Shown here one piece after another: positions 13,613 through 14,386 of a stretch of 14,386 bases of DNA. Source of the stretch: JALONO01 sp038209965 (GTDB taxonomy: Bacteria > Bacteroidota > Bacteroidia > Cytophagales > Thermoflexibacteraceae). The DNA is taken from positions 1-14,386 of the forward strand of contig JBBQXF010000120.1 in the NCBI GenBank assembly GCA_038209965.1. The letters run 5' to 3'. The notes under the pieces are model-generated. The model searched no databases and had not been told where the DNA came from. It saw nothing but the letters and a program-made list of their open reading frames with translations. Each line of letters opens with the position of its first letter. The stretch's first letter is position 1. Made by a program: the position numbers and the translations under genes.

Positions 13613-14386
13613 ATGGATCATCCGCTACTTGAACTCAAACAAATCGCCAAGAATTTTGGCCCGGTAAAAGCCCTGCGTGGCGTCAACCTTAGCGTGCGGA
13701 GCGGTGAAGTCCATGCTCTCATCGGCGAAAACGGTGCCGGCAAGAGCACCCTGATGAAAGTCTTGAGTGGAGCTTTGCGGCCCGATGCCGGCCAGATCCT
13801 GTTGCAAGGGCAAACTTACCAGCCCAGTGACCCGGCCGAGGGCCGCCATTCGGGAGTGGTGATGATCTACCAAGAACTGACCCTGGCCCTGCACCTCACT
13901 GTGGAAGAAAATGTGATGCTGGGCATGGAAACCGTTTGGGCGGGCTTCGTGAGCAGCGATCGCGATCGCGTGCACAAGGCCCTGACTTGGCTGGGCCAGG
14001 CCGACATTGACCCGGCCACCAAAGTGAGCAAGCTCAATATTGGCCAGCAACAACTGGTGGAAATTGCCCGGGCATTGGTAGTGGATGCCAAGGTGGTGAT
14101 CATGGACGAGCCGACCAGTTCCCTCACCGCCGATGACACCCGCGCCCTGTTCGGGGTGATCCGCCGGTTGAAAGAGAGTGGCATTGCGGTGATCTACATC
14201 AGCCATTTTTTGGAAGAGGTGCAAGAGATCAGCGACCGCTTCACTATACTCCGCGATGGGGAAACTGTGGCGGTGGGCGAGATGAAAACCGTGACCATTC
14301 CCCAGATCATCCACCACATGGTGGGCCGGCCAGTGGATGAACTGTACCCGCAACTGCCCCATGACCTTGGCGATACTGTACTGGAA
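13613..14386 (+). CDS. Sugar-type ABC transporter ATP-binding protein, 5' part
   Basis: The first 258 codons of an ATPase in the RbsA/MglA/XylG style; the gene runs off the right edge with no stop. The first nucleotide-binding domain is complete: Walker A GENGAGKST (38-46), Q-loop YQEL (Q87), the signature in relaxed form NIGQQQ (142-147), Walker B VVIMDEPTSSLT (D165, E166) and the H-loop ISH (H198). Family proteins carry a second such domain, reaching about 500 residues, and power import of simple sugars or related compounds with a binding protein and permease, expected downstream. The start ATG 13613 is supported by the typical LLELKQIAKNFGPVKAL opening. It is divergent from the isomerase-like gene; no clear promoter was found in the 151-base gap. 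Confidence 0.92.
   Translation, partial: MDHPLLELKQIAKNFGPVKALRGVNLSVRSGEVHALIGENGAGKSTLMKVLSGALRPDAGQILLQGQTYQPSDPAEGRHSGVVMIYQELTLALHLTVEENVMLGMETVWAGFVSSDRDRVHKALTWLGQADIDPATKVSKLNIGQQQLVEIARALVVDAKVVIMDEPTSSLTADDTRALFGVIRRLKESGIAVIYISHFLEEVQEISDRFTILRDGETVAVGEMKTVTIPQIIHHMVGRPVDELYPQLPHDLGDTVLE

Noticed and set aside
13956..13970. Overlapping GCGATCGC / CGCGATCGCG palindromes (HIP1-like)
   Set aside because: Isolated, within codons of the ABC ATPase; HIP1 is a cyanobacterial genome signature and a single occurrence means little.

Overview
The window looks like chromosomal DNA of a GC-moderate member of the Bacteroidota. A Saprospiria- or Cytophagales-type lineage is my inference from gene content; the sequence does not prove it. 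Three things point to the phylum: Shine-Dalgarno sites are almost absent; several promoters fit the Bacteroidota pattern TTG, about 20 bases, then TAnnTTTG; and typical families are present (DUF6807/PmoA, CHRD lipoprotein, SGLT-type symporter, small HExxH membrane protein). No tRNA, rRNA, CRISPR array, transposase or phage gene was seen.

Layout. 1-361 is a mosaic of REP-like repeats, each carrying small hairpins. 437-3145 is a two-gene unit: an exported amidohydrolase lipoprotein and a PmoA/DUF6807 protein. 3186-4278 holds a lone receiver domain followed by a lone CheB methylesterase domain, which together contain the parts of a CheB protein. A metallo-beta-lactamase-fold hydrolase runs toward them, and the two coding ends share one CTAG. 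An extended SDR (4982-5968) converges on a CHRD lipoprotein (6022-6885) across a near-perfect bidirectional terminator. A sodium/sugar symporter (7084-8727) and rplS (8962-9318, minus) converge with one terminator each. Two small plus-strand genes follow: a three-helix membrane protein and an SRPBCC-like protein.

A nuoM gene (10610-12181, minus) stands alone, without nuoL or nuoN. Upstream of it lies an AT-rich non-coding interval of about 620 bases (12182-12801). It holds a 13-bp-arm palindrome, an excellent promoter and two tandem terminator hairpins, which together look like a small RNA gene. A minus-strand pair follows (muconolactone-isomerase-like protein, then a small HExxH membrane protein). 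The window ends inside the first half of a sugar-type ABC transporter ATPase that starts at 13613.

The genes are mostly ordinary accessory and housekeeping functions with a sugar and carbohydrate flavour (SGLT symporter, sugar ABC ATPase, DUF6807). The least explained parts are the repeat mosaic, the candidate small RNA locus, an orphan promoter aimed at the 3' end of nuoM, the interleaved domain order of the CHRD protein and the split receiver/CheB pair.
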